From NCBI RefSeq assembly GCF_900142665.1, contig NZ_FRBR01000001.1:868001-932000 (forward strand): DNA of 64,000 nt. The letters are read 5' to 3'. This document shows positions 51,410 to 60,081 of this stretch, piece by piece; positions within the stretch are counted from its first letter, which is position 1; the number at the start of each line of letters is the position of its first letter. Source of the DNA: Roseovarius pacificus. GTDB lineage: Bacteria > Pseudomonadota > Alphaproteobacteria > Rhodobacterales > Rhodobacteraceae. A program made the position numbers and the translations under genes. The notes beneath the pieces are model-generated. The model was not told the DNA's origin. It did no database searches and worked only from the letters and a program-made list of their open reading frames with translations.

Positions 51410-52312
51410 TCACCCCAGCCACACCAGTGCAAGAATACTGACGCTCAACAAGGCGATTCCCACGATTTCGCGCATGGTCACGCGTTCGCGAAACACCAAT
51501 ACGGACGCCACCAACGAAAAGATCACCTCGATTTGCCCCACGGCAAACACCAGCGCGGCAGCCTGTAGCGTAAAGGCCGTGAACCAGCACAGGCTTCCGC
51601 CCATGCTCGTAAGTCCCACCCACACCGCCACCCGCCGCGCACGCCACACAGCAGCCAACTGCCCGGTCTCTCGCCAATGCAGCCACAACGCCAATCCCAC
51701 AGCCTGGCTGCTGGTCACGACAGCCAGCGCGACACCTGCCCGCACCAACAAATCGGTGCTGGCAATTTCCAGCGTCGCACCGCGATAGCCTACCGCGGAA
51801 ACCGCAAAGAGCCCCCCCGAAGCCAACCCGAGCACCGCAGCACGATTGACGATCCGCTGCAGACTCAATCCCGGCAGGCCAGCGTTGTCAGACAGGATAA
51901 GAACACCGATCAATCCCAGGACAATCGCGGCAAGAGCCAATAGGCTGATACGATCCCCCAGGATCACGAGACCGACCAATGCTGTCAGAACCACTTCGGT
52001 TTTCTTGAACGTAATTCCCACAGCGAAATTCCGGGCAGAAAACAAGGCAATGACACACCACGTCGCCACCACCTGCGTAACAGCCCCGGTTAGAGCATAT
52101 ATCCAGAACAGCGCCGACAGGCCTGGCACACCGCCCCCCTGCCAGATCATATAGCCGGTCATTCCTGCCACGACGAAGGGAGCAGAATAGGCAAATCGTG
52201 CAAATGTCGCCCCACCTGCGGAAAGCGCACCAAGGCTCAGTTGCTTTTGCAGCATGAAGCGCAGCGTCTGAAAGGCTGCCGCGGCAACGGAAAGAATAAT
52301 CCAGGCGTCCAT
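51410..52312 (-). CDS. EamA (DMT) family transporter
   Basis: A 300-residue inner-membrane protein with about ten helices. Two EamA-type repeats are visible (ITFKKTEVVLTALVGLVILGD in the first, QIEVIFSLVASVLVFRERV in the second). Substrate unknown. It lies 21 nt beyond the desaturase on the same strand. Confidence 0.88.
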   Translation of the reverse strand: MDAWIILSVAAAAFQTLRFMLQKQLSLGALSAGGATFARFAYSAPFVVAGMTGYMIWQGGGVPGLSALFWIYALTGAVTQVVATWCVIALFSARNFAVGITFKKTEVVLTALVGLVILGDRISLLALAAIVLGLIGVLILSDNAGLPGLSLQRIVNRAAVLGLASGGLFAVSAVGYRGATLEIASTDLLVRAGVALAVVTSSQAVGLALWLHWRETGQLAAVWRARRVAVWVGLTSMGGSLCWFTAFTLQAAALVFAVGQIEVIFSLVASVLVFRERVTMREIVGIALLSVSILALVWLG

Positions 52313-52333
52313 GAATTGGGCTATGCCCGGAAA

Positions 52334-53242
52334 TCACTCCTTGCGCCAGAGCGGATGCGGCACCGGGTCTTTCGCACGCAGGAAATGCTTGCGAAAAATC
52401 TCGCCATAGGACCGGTAGAGATACCCGTCATTGCGGCCCAGATAATGGCTGCGATGCGCCGCGTAGAGCGCAGGCAGGCGATACCACGGAACCTTGGGAT
52501 GCATGTGATGCACGACATGCAGATTGTTGTTCAGAAATATCAGCGCCAGCGGGCCGCGATCCTCGATGATCACCGTGCGGCCACGCGCCTTTTCGTGGGC
52601 ACGGTGTTCCAGAAAGGTGCGGATTTTCAGGATCGAAAGCCCCGCGTACGTCGCCAGCAAATAGGCCCAGACCGGCATGACCGCGACACTGGCAATCCAC
52701 CACACGACCAGCCCAACAGCCGGAAGATGCCACAGCCATGCAGCCAAGACCCCCGGCACCCCGGCGCGGATAGCGCGCCAGTCGTCTCGCATGAAGGCAA
52801 CCTGCCCGACCACGGGACCGACCAGCAAACGCCCCACCAGCGTGTTGTTGAAGGCCAGAACCGCCCTGGCCCATCCCGGCAATGTCTGCCAGACAGCAGG
52901 GTCCATGTAGTTCGACTCGGGATCGTCATAGGGGTCTGTCAGATGTTCGTCATGGTGATGTGCCAGATGCGTGTCACGAAACCGCCGATACGGTACGAGC
53001 AGCGCAAGCGCCGGAAACACCAGAGCCTCGTTCAGGCGATTATTGCGAAACGGATGACCATGCAGCGCCTCATGGCACAACGATGAATGCAGCGCGATGC
53101 AAATGGCCGTAACGACGATCCCCAAGGGCAGCCACAGTGCGGCAAACCAGGTGGTTCCGGCGATCCATCCTGCATAACACACCGCCAGCAGGGCCAATGT
53201 CGGCCATTCGGCGAGCGCGCGGGCCTTCAACGCCTCAGACAT
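52334..53242 (-). CDS. Membrane fatty acid desaturase family protein
   Basis: A 302-residue di-iron desaturase/hydroxylase. The three His boxes are HSSLCHEALH (near residue 52), HLAHHHDEH (near 95) and VVHHMHP (near 243). Four or more membrane helices surround them. ATG at 53242 overlaps the DUF2061 stop by 8 nt. It could desaturate acyl lipids or modify another hydrophobic substrate. Confidence 0.9.
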   Translation of the reverse strand: MSEALKARALAEWPTLALLAVCYAGWIAGTTWFAALWLPLGIVVTAICIALHSSLCHEALHGHPFRNNRLNEALVFPALALLVPYRRFRDTHLAHHHDEHLTDPYDDPESNYMDPAVWQTLPGWARAVLAFNNTLVGRLLVGPVVGQVAFMRDDWRAIRAGVPGVLAAWLWHLPAVGLVVWWIASVAVMPVWAYLLATYAGLSILKIRTFLEHRAHEKARGRTVIIEDRGPLALIFLNNNLHVVHHMHPKVPWYRLPALYAAHRSHYLGRNDGYLYRSYGEIFRKHFLRAKDPVPHPLWRKE

Positions 53243-53441
53243 GGTGGCGGCCCCAACTGATACGCGCCCAGACACGCTCGTACAGAATATACATCGTGAG
53301 GCCGATCACGGTATTGACGACCGCCATCGCGCCACCCACCGCGACCGAGCCGGTCAGGATCAGGCCGACCAACGCCATCACTGTCAACCCGATGATATTC
53401 CAGACGATTGCTTTCACAAGCGTGCGCTTGCGCGTTTCCAT
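53235..53441 (-). CDS. DUF2061 small membrane protein
   Basis: A 68-residue protein with two membrane helices (AIVWNIIGLTVMALVGLILTG and AVVNTVIGLTMYILYERVW), ending YERVWARISWG, the DUF2061 hallmark. Overlaps the desaturase start, suggesting a functional pair. Divergent from the XRE regulator. Confidence 0.9.
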   Translation of the reverse strand: METRKRTLVKAIVWNIIGLTVMALVGLILTGSVAVGGAMAVVNTVIGLTMYILYERVWARISWGRHHV

Positions 53442-53531
53442 GAGGTCCTCCGATGTTTGATGCTGATCCTGTGGTATGACGAAATGGATCGGCCGAGGAT
53501 TGCCAATCTGGTTAACATTTTTCTGCGTTGA

Positions 53532-53543
53532 TGATATTTATCA
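53532..53543. promoter_or_regulatory. Candidate operator TGATA-TT-TATCA
   Basis: A perfect 12-bp palindrome directly upstream of the XRE gene start, in the 106-bp divergent gap to DUF2061/desaturase. Possible autoregulatory site of the XRE protein. Inferred from position and symmetry only. Confidence 0.45.
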
Positions 53544-53547
53544 CCAT

Positions 53548-54432
53548 ATGATGCAAAATACCGACAAACGCCTGCGCGCCGATCTGTTCCGCACCCGCCT
53601 GAGCGAAGCCATCCGCGAGCGGGACACCAATCAAAGCGCGCTCGCCCGCGCCGTGGGCGTGGATCGCTCGACCATTTCGCAACTGCTCAAAGGAGAAGGC
53701 GCACGCCTGCCCAATGCGCAGGTCGTCGGTGAATGCGCCCGCGCACTCGGGGTGTCCGCAGACTGGCTTCTGGGCCTTACCGATCGCCCGGAAACCGCCG
53801 CCGACATCCTGCGCACCACCATGTCACTGACCGAAGCCCCCCGCGCCCTGGTGGATGAACAGATCTTCCAGTGGCACAAGGAGGCCGCCGGATACAAGAT
53901 TCGCCATGTTCCGGCAGGCCTGTCGGATATGCTCAAGACCCGCGAAATGCTGGAATGGGAATACACTCCCCATCTGGGCCGCAGTACGCAACAGGCCATC
54001 GGAGCGTCCGAGGACCGGATGGACTGGATGCGCGGTACGCAGTCGGATTACGAAATCGCCATGCCGCTGTTCGAGGTCTACAGCCTTGCCCGTGGCGAGG
54101 GCTATTACGCCGGATTGCCCTACGAGCTGCGCAAGGCGCAGATCGAGCGCATGATTGATGTTACTCAGCAGCTGTATCCACGATTGCGCATCTATCTCTA
54201 TGACGCCCGCCGGCTTTTTTCAGCGCCTGTCACGATCTTCGGCCCGCTGCTGGCCGTGGTCTATATCGGACAGAATTACATGGCCTTCCGGGATACCGAG
54301 CGCGTGCAGGCCCTGACCCAACATTTCGATCATCTGGTACGCGAAGCGCATGTCAGCGCCCGGCAACTGCCCGATCACTTGCACGAACTCTGGCAGGATG
54401 CGGCAGAGTCATCCATAAAACACAACTCTTGA
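53548..54432 (+). CDS. XRE family transcriptional regulator with large C-terminal domain
   Basis: A regulator of about 294 residues. The Cro/C1-type helix-turn-helix is RLSEAIRERDTNQSALARAVGVDRSTISQLL (about residues 13-45). A 200-residue C-terminal domain follows (for example MPLFEVYSLARGEGYYAGL and RLFSAPVTIFGPLLAVVYIG), conserved in Rhodobacterales regulators but without a known ligand. Two tandem ATGs (53548, 53551) are possible starts. Divergent from DUF2061 and desaturase, so it may control lipid modification. Confidence 0.88.
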   Translation: MMQNTDKRLRADLFRTRLSEAIRERDTNQSALARAVGVDRSTISQLLKGEGARLPNAQVVGECARALGVSADWLLGLTDRPETAADILRTTMSLTEAPRALVDEQIFQWHKEAAGYKIRHVPAGLSDMLKTREMLEWEYTPHLGRSTQQAIGASEDRMDWMRGTQSDYEIAMPLFEVYSLARGEGYYAGLPYELRKAQIERMIDVTQQLYPRLRIYLYDARRLFSAPVTIFGPLLAVVYIGQNYMAFRDTERVQALTQHFDHLVREAHVSARQLPDHLHELWQDAAESSIKHNS

Positions 54433-54843
54433 TGCAAGTCTTTGAGTCTATTCAGGCGGCCTTCGGCCCACTGATGAAGGCAACACATCGGTTTCACTGA
54501 AATCCCGTATTCACTTGGAAGCCCTGCATCTCCACTCCCCATCTGATCGGCACGTCGGTCTTACGCGTGACCAGAGTGTCCAATGATCACCGCGAGTCCA
54601 CGCGAAAGCTCCGGCGTCAGCAGGCTTTCAACATACGCGGCAAAGGCTGCGCCACCACGGCTGAAATCAAACACTCCCGGCAACGGTGCCGACATCATCC
54701 ATCCCGCAAAACATGATAGATCACTGGATCGGGCGCATGGGAATCCTGGCGATTCAGGTTTTCCGCGCGGTGCTTTAACACAACAGCCCCACACGTTGCG
54801 GCCGATGCACCGTGGTGACGGGAAAAGAGAACGGCCGGTTCCA
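54433..54843. other. Intergenic region with a possible gene remnant
   Basis: About 410 bp. On the minus strand 54561-54698 an open frame reads MSAPLPGVFDFSRGGAAF, then AAYVESLLTPELSRGLAV. It looks protein-like but is only about 45 codons long and lacks a good ribosome-binding site. It may be a small protein or a decayed gene. Nothing else convincing is seen. Confidence 0.35.
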
Positions 54844-56010
54844 TCACGACGGCAGTGTACGTTCGTCCGAGATTATCTTGCCATCATTGGGCAGGCTGTC
54901 CGGCGCGACGATCCTGACCGCGCCCTTTATGCGCAGCCGTTCGGCCAGCCGTTCCTCGATCCCGTCTTGCAGCGTCGAATCCGCGTGTTCGACATAAAGC
55001 ACCATACTGTCACGCTCGTTCTCACGGGTAATCACAAGGCGCATGCGTCCCACCCCCGGCAGGTCCTTGCGCATCGCCTCGATCTGTTCGGGGCGCACGA
55101 ACATACCCTTGACCTTGGCGGCCTGATCCGCCCGGCCTTTCCAGCCGGCGATGCGTGGCTCTTCTCCCGGCAAAAGCGCCGACAGATCTCCGGTGGCGAA
55201 GCGGATCAGCGGATAATCCGGGTTGGGCCGCGTGACCAGCACCTCACCCACCTCTCCCCGGGGTACCGTATCGCCGCTGCCGGGGCGTGCGATTTCCAGG
55301 ATGATCCTGTCACTGACCCGCATTCCCTCACCAGTGTCGTCCTCATAAGCGACGATGCCCAACTCGGCCGTGCCGTAAGCCTGCCGCACGGTAATGCCGC
55401 GCGCCTCGAAACCGGCCAGCAGCGAGGGCGTCAGCGCCGCGCCCGAAACCAGCGCCAGCCGGATCGGATTGGCAATCCCCGCCCCGTCGAGCTTGCCCAG
55501 AAGGATGTTCAGAAAATCGGGAATGCCGATATAGACCTCGGGCCGGTATTGTCCGATCGCCGCAATCTGATCGTCACCGGCCGACGGGCCGGCAGGAATG
55601 ACCGCACATCCCAGCGACCGGGCACCGCTGTCGAACATGAAGCCAGCGGGCGTCATGTGATAAGAGAAGGTGTTGAGCACGATCATGCCCGGTCGCACCC
55701 CGAGCGCGCGCAGCGCATCGGCCGCGCCGAACCAGTCGTCACCGGCGCCTTCGGGCTCATAGATCGGTCCGGGCGAGGAAAACAGCCGCGCCATGCCGCC
55801 CGGCGCGGTCAGGTTCAACCCGCCGAAGGGCGGGGTCTGAGACTGTTTCGCCAGCAGATCGGATTTGCGCAGAACAGGCAGCTGCGCCAGGTCTTCCGGG
55901 GTGGGCACCCCGTCCGCCACCACCCCGAGCAGCCCCGTCCAGGCACCGCCGGCCTCGCGGATTCGGGCAAGCGTTTCGGCAAGGTTTGAAAAGGCGCGCG
56001 TATTGGTCAT
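54844..56010 (-). CDS. Phenylacetate-CoA ligase-like AMP-binding enzyme
   Basis: A 388-residue member of the PaaK branch of adenylate-forming enzymes, slightly short at the N-terminus. LARLFSSPGPIYEPEG is the P-loop region, RQAYGTAELGIVAYED the AMP-binding motif, and YPLIRFATGDLSALLPGEE a downstream hallmark; GRADQAAKVKGMFV follows. It activates an aromatic or other carboxylic acid to CoA. Last gene of the liv-type operon (33 nt from livF). Confidence 0.88.
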   Translation of the reverse strand: MTNTRAFSNLAETLARIREAGGAWTGLLGVVADGVPTPEDLAQLPVLRKSDLLAKQSQTPPFGGLNLTAPGGMARLFSSPGPIYEPEGAGDDWFGAADALRALGVRPGMIVLNTFSYHMTPAGFMFDSGARSLGCAVIPAGPSAGDDQIAAIGQYRPEVYIGIPDFLNILLGKLDGAGIANPIRLALVSGAALTPSLLAGFEARGITVRQAYGTAELGIVAYEDDTGEGMRVSDRIILEIARPGSGDTVPRGEVGEVLVTRPNPDYPLIRFATGDLSALLPGEEPRIAGWKGRADQAAKVKGMFVRPEQIEAMRKDLPGVGRMRLVITRENERDSMVLYVEHADSTLQDGIEERLAERLRIKGAVRIVAPDSLPNDGKIISDERTLPS

Positions 56011-56043
56011 GACCGTCTCCTGCTTGCGATATGCCGACCGATC

Positions 56044-56835
56044 TCAGGCCAGCCAGCGTTTGCGACGGCTGTAATGCTTAACCGCACGGTAATCGGTATG
56101 CTCTCCGCCGCCGAGATAGAATTCCTGCACATCCGGGTTTTCCTTCAGTGTCGCGGCCTCGCCGGACATGACGATCTGGCCATTCTCGATCAGGTAGGCG
56201 CGATCGACGATTTCCAGCGTCGCGGTCGCGTTCTGCTCGACCAGCAGCACGGTCAGCTTGTGGCTTTCATTGATCTTGCTGATGATACCGAAGATCTCCT
56301 GCACCAGCAGCGGCGAAAGGCCCAGGCTCGGCTCGTCAAGCATGATGAGCCGGGGTTCGGTCATCAATGCGCGGCCGATGGCCAGCATCTGCTGTTCACC
56401 GCCCGACAGGTAGCCCGCCTTCGAGCGCCCCCGCTCCCGCAGGCGGGGGAAATAATCGTATACTTCCTCGCGCAGGTCTTCGAAAGACCGCCGTCCCGAT
56501 CCGGCGCGATAGGCGGCGACAAGATTCTCGTCCGGCGTCAGGTGCCCGAAAACGCGCCGCCCCTCCAGCACGTGAACCAGCCCGGCCGCCACGCGGGCCG
56601 GGGCGCCGAGTGCAAGCAGATCGGTATCGCCAAAGCGGATCTCGCCCCGCGTGACCTGCCCCCGTTCGGGGCCCAGCAGGCCGCTGATCGCCTTGAGCGT
56701 GGTACTCTTGCCCGCCCCGTTGGATCCGAGAAGGGCGACCATCTCGCCCTCCCCGACTTCGAGGGACACGCCCTTGATCGCAAGAAACACCTTGTCGTAG
56801 ATGACTTCGACATTGGAAAGGACGAGTCCCGGCAT
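56044..56835 (-). CDS. livF: Branched-chain-type ABC transporter ATP-binding protein
   Basis: A 263-residue ATPase of the LivF type. Walker A LLGSNGAGKSTTLKAI, signature YLSGGEQQMLAIGRAL and Walker B LIMLDEPSLGLSPLL are intact. The C-terminus is extended (GGGEHTDYRAVKHYSRRKRW), as often seen in copies from aromatic-acid clusters. ATG at 56835 is preferred; a GTG at 56841 overlaps the upstream stop. Confidence 0.93.
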   Translation of the reverse strand: MPGLVLSNVEVIYDKVFLAIKGVSLEVGEGEMVALLGSNGAGKSTTLKAISGLLGPERGQVTRGEIRFGDTDLLALGAPARVAAGLVHVLEGRRVFGHLTPDENLVAAYRAGSGRRSFEDLREEVYDYFPRLRERGRSKAGYLSGGEQQMLAIGRALMTEPRLIMLDEPSLGLSPLLVQEIFGIISKINESHKLTVLLVEQNATATLEIVDRAYLIENGQIVMSGEAATLKENPDVQEFYLGGGEHTDYRAVKHYSRRKRWLA

Positions 56836-56837
56836 GA

Positions 56838-58085
56838 TCACTTGCCCTCTTGGTAATCTGCGGCGCCGGCTTCGATCTCCTTGCGCACGATCTCCTGGAA
56901 GGCCGCGCCCCAGTCGCCGACGGGCACCCAGGCGTTGCCGTCCCATTGCCCGACACGGCCCGAGCCGCCGCCCTGGTGATCGCTTTCGGTGATCGTCACC
57001 GGCGGCATGAACCCGTCGGCATCGAAATCCGAGATCATCTCGAACCCGGCCTTGAGCTTCGGCCCGTCCAGCGGCGCGCCATGCGCCTCGAGCGCCAGCC
57101 GCGCGGCCTCGACCGAGACCGCCATGGTCGCCACGCCGATATTGTAATAGGTCGTCCCGACATTGGCCGTATCGCCCGCCCCCTTGCCGGCGTCGATAAC
57201 CTTTTCCTGAATACGCTGGATGACCGGGCTTTCCATGCCCGTGGCCACTGCCTCGAAGCGCTTGACACCGGTCATCACGTCCGCACCCACATTGGCCACG
57301 TCGGTTTCGGCCAGCCAGACCACGGAATGGATGTTTTCCGGGGCGATGCCGTTGCGGATCGCCTCGCGCACCGAAACGGACTGGCCGCCCCCGGCGCCCC
57401 AGATGAACACCGCATCGGGACGATAGCGGCGCACCTCGGACCATGTGGCCGACTGTTCGTTACCGGGCGAAGCGTAGGGGAAGGCGCGCAGTTCGAAGTT
57501 CTTTTCGCTGGCCAGTTCCTCGAGAACCGGGATCGGCTCGCGGCCGAAGGGGCTGTCGATATGCACAATGGCGATTTTCTTGCCTTCGAGCCCGCCATTG
57601 TCCTCGATATACTGGGCCAGAACCGTCGCCTGCGACCAATAGGTCGCCATCATCGGAAAGACATAAGGAAAGACCGTGCCGTCCGACGCATCGCCCCGGC
57701 CGTGCAGCGCGGTGATCAGGACGACCTCGTCCTGAATCACCTGGTCGACCAGCGCGCGGCTGACCGGTGTCGAGAGGAAGTCGAACAGGATCGCACCTTC
57801 CTCGCGCGAGCGGTTATAGGCTTCGATGCCGCGCTGCGGCTGGTTGCCGGTATCGCGCACGATGGCCTCGAACATCGTGCCGTCAAGGCCGCCTTCCTCG
57901 TTGATCAGCGTCAGGTAATCCTGTTGCCCCTGGTTATACTCGCCCGTCACGAAGGTATAGACTGCGGTGAAATCCTGTAGCAGGGCGAATTTGATCGTGT
58001 CGTCCTGGGCCTGGGCCGTGCCCGCGCCACCCGCCAGGGCAAATGCCAGCGCGGCGGAACCCATCGTCTTCTTCAACCAGTTCAT
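56838..58085 (-). CDS. ABC transporter periplasmic substrate-binding protein
   Basis: A 415-residue protein of the Leu/Ile/Val-binding family. Signal peptide MNWLKKTMGSAALAFALAGG...AQA, then IKFALLQDFTAVYTFVTGEY. LVDQVIQDEVVLITALHGRG and IAIVHIDSPFGREPIPVLEEL are family-typical. Ligand unknown; context with two CoA ligases suggests an aromatic or aliphatic carboxylic acid rather than an amino acid. Confidence 0.92.
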   Translation of the reverse strand: MNWLKKTMGSAALAFALAGGAGTAQAQDDTIKFALLQDFTAVYTFVTGEYNQGQQDYLTLINEEGGLDGTMFEAIVRDTGNQPQRGIEAYNRSREEGAILFDFLSTPVSRALVDQVIQDEVVLITALHGRGDASDGTVFPYVFPMMATYWSQATVLAQYIEDNGGLEGKKIAIVHIDSPFGREPIPVLEELASEKNFELRAFPYASPGNEQSATWSEVRRYRPDAVFIWGAGGGQSVSVREAIRNGIAPENIHSVVWLAETDVANVGADVMTGVKRFEAVATGMESPVIQRIQEKVIDAGKGAGDTANVGTTYYNIGVATMAVSVEAARLALEAHGAPLDGPKLKAGFEMISDFDADGFMPPVTITESDHQGGGSGRVGQWDGNAWVPVGDWGAAFQEIVRKEIEAGAADYQEGK

Positions 58086-58123
58086 AAGGTTCTCCTCCCT
58101 TTGGTTGTTCCCCTGAACGGGGA

Positions 58124-59197
58124 TCAGCTTCTGGAATGGCGGAATGGCCAGACCAGAAAATACTTGCGCGTGTTATCGTAAATCTTCGCCAGCCCCAGCG
58201 GCTCCCACAACAGGAAGCCGATGATCATCGCGCCGTAGAAGATCAGCGGCAGATGCGCCATCATGTTCTGCGAGATGTCGATCCACTGGGACGCGCCCAG
58301 CGTGGCGATCAGGTTGGTCAGCACGATCGGCACGATCAGCACGAACCCCGCCCCCAGATAGCCGCCCACCGCCGAGCCCAGCCCGCCCACCAGGACCATG
58401 GCGACCAGCTGGATCGAGACGTTGAAACTGAACTGTTCGGGCGTCACCGCGCGATAGTAGCAAAAGGCCAGCACCGCCCCGGTGACACCCCCCAGAAAGG
58501 ACGAGGTCATGAAGGCCAGCAGCTTGTACCGGAACGGGTCCACCCCGATCACCGCCGCCGCGAAATCCTTGTCGCGGATCGCGATCAGCGCACGGCCGAA
58601 GCTGGTGCGCTTCACATTGAGGAAGAACACCGTCACCAGCAGCGTCCAGCCCAGGGCCAGGTAATAGCGCGAGGTCAGGTCCTGGATCGGCAGGCCGAGA
58701 AAGCGCACTTGCGGCGTACGCAGCGTCGCCTGCGCCCCGCCCGAGATTGCCGGCACGTTGACGATCACCCAGTCCACCAGGTACTGCATCGCCAGCGTGG
58801 CCATCACCAGATAAAGGCCCTTCACCCGCAGCGCCGCAGCGCCGAAGACGGTGCCGATCACCGCGGCGAACAATCCCGCCCCCAGCAGCGCCAGTTCAAA
58901 GGGTACGCCCGCCCGCACCATGTGGACCGAGGTATAGGCCCCCATCGCCATGACCGCCGCAAAGCCGAAATGCAGCTGCCCCGCAAGCCCCATCAGAAGC
59001 GACAGCGAAAGAGCCGCCGCCGTCCAGATCATCCAGGGCATCAGGTAGCTGCCCAGATAAAGCGTCGAGACCAGAAGCGGCGCAGCCAGCGCCAGCGCGG
59101 TCAGCGCCAGGACCTGCCAGCGATCTGCCGGGATCGGCCAGAGCGCGCGGTTCGTGGCATAGCGGGTGTGATAAACGCCGGATTGCCGGTAGAACAT
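58124..59197 (-). CDS. livM: Branched-chain-type ABC transporter permease
   Basis: A 357-residue permease with about nine helices. LLMGLAGQLHFGFAAVMAMGAYTSV and GRALIAIRDKDFAAAVIGVDPFRYKLLAFMTS (the ATPase-contact loop) define LivM. It lies 3 nt after livH. Confidence 0.93.
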   Translation of the reverse strand: MFYRQSGVYHTRYATNRALWPIPADRWQVLALTALALAAPLLVSTLYLGSYLMPWMIWTAAALSLSLLMGLAGQLHFGFAAVMAMGAYTSVHMVRAGVPFELALLGAGLFAAVIGTVFGAAALRVKGLYLVMATLAMQYLVDWVIVNVPAISGGAQATLRTPQVRFLGLPIQDLTSRYYLALGWTLLVTVFFLNVKRTSFGRALIAIRDKDFAAAVIGVDPFRYKLLAFMTSSFLGGVTGAVLAFCYYRAVTPEQFSFNVSIQLVAMVLVGGLGSAVGGYLGAGFVLIVPIVLTNLIATLGASQWIDISQNMMAHLPLIFYGAMIIGFLLWEPLGLAKIYDNTRKYFLVWPFRHSRS

Positions 59198-59200
59198 GGG

Positions 59201-60079
59201 TCAGATCCTCTCGATGTCTTCGCGGCCGAAAATGCCGTAGGGCCGGATCATGATGGTCAGAAGGATGATGAGTGACGTCACCACGTCGCGCGTCGATCCA
59301 CCCGCGTAACTGTCCAGATACCCCGGCACCACCGATCCCAGGATGCCCACCAGCAAACCGCCCAGCAGTACGCCGACGATGGAATCGACGCCGCCCAGAA
59401 TCACAACCGCGATCGCCGGGAACAGCAGCGCCGACAGGGTCCAATCCACCCCCTGCACCGCCCCCCACAACGTGCCCGCGCCCACCGCAGCGATGCCCGC
59501 GATCCCCCAGGACAGGCCGATCGCGCGCTCCACCGAAAGCCCCACGGCCCAACTGGCCAGATGGTCGTCCGAAACGGCGCGCATCTTGGTGCCCAGCCGG
59601 GTGCGGAAAAACAGCAGTGACGCCCCGATCAGCAGCAGCGCCACCACTCCGCCGACGATATACGCCCGGTTCAGGAACACGTCGCCGATGATGACCGGAG
59701 ACAGGCTGATCCCGGCATTGAGCGATTTCGGCGCCGCGCCGAGAATGCCCGGCACCAGCCCGCGCAACAGGATCTCGATCCCCAGCGTCAGCATCACCAC
59801 CATGATCACCGGCTGCCCCACCATGCGGCGCAGCAGAAAACGTTCGACCAGCAGCCCGAGGGCGAACATCGCCGCCGCGCCCAGCAGGACCGCCAGCCAG
59901 AGCGGCAGCCCGTAAGAGGTGAATATCCAGACCACGTAGGCCGCCGTCATCACCAGCGCGCCCTGCGCGAGGTTCGGCACCCCGGCCGATTTGTAGATCA
60001 GCACGAAGCCCAGGGCGACGAGCGAATACATCAGCCCCGTCAGCGCCCCGTTCAACAGCAGTTCCAGGAAATACGCCAT
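59201..60079 (-). CDS. livH: Branched-chain-type ABC transporter permease
   Basis: A 292-residue permease with about eight helices. LLNGALTGLMYSLVALGFVLIYKSAGVPNLAQGAL is the LivH N-terminal signature. TKMRAVSDDHLASWAVGLSVERAIGLSWG is the coupling loop. It is tightly packed between the acyl-CoA synthetase (2 nt) and livM. Confidence 0.93.
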   Translation of the reverse strand: MAYFLELLLNGALTGLMYSLVALGFVLIYKSAGVPNLAQGALVMTAAYVVWIFTSYGLPLWLAVLLGAAAMFALGLLVERFLLRRMVGQPVIMVVMLTLGIEILLRGLVPGILGAAPKSLNAGISLSPVIIGDVFLNRAYIVGGVVALLLIGASLLFFRTRLGTKMRAVSDDHLASWAVGLSVERAIGLSWGIAGIAAVGAGTLWGAVQGVDWTLSALLFPAIAVVILGGVDSIVGVLLGGLLVGILGSVVPGYLDSYAGGSTRDVVTSLIILLTIMIRPYGIFGREDIERI

Positions 60080-60081
60080 GC

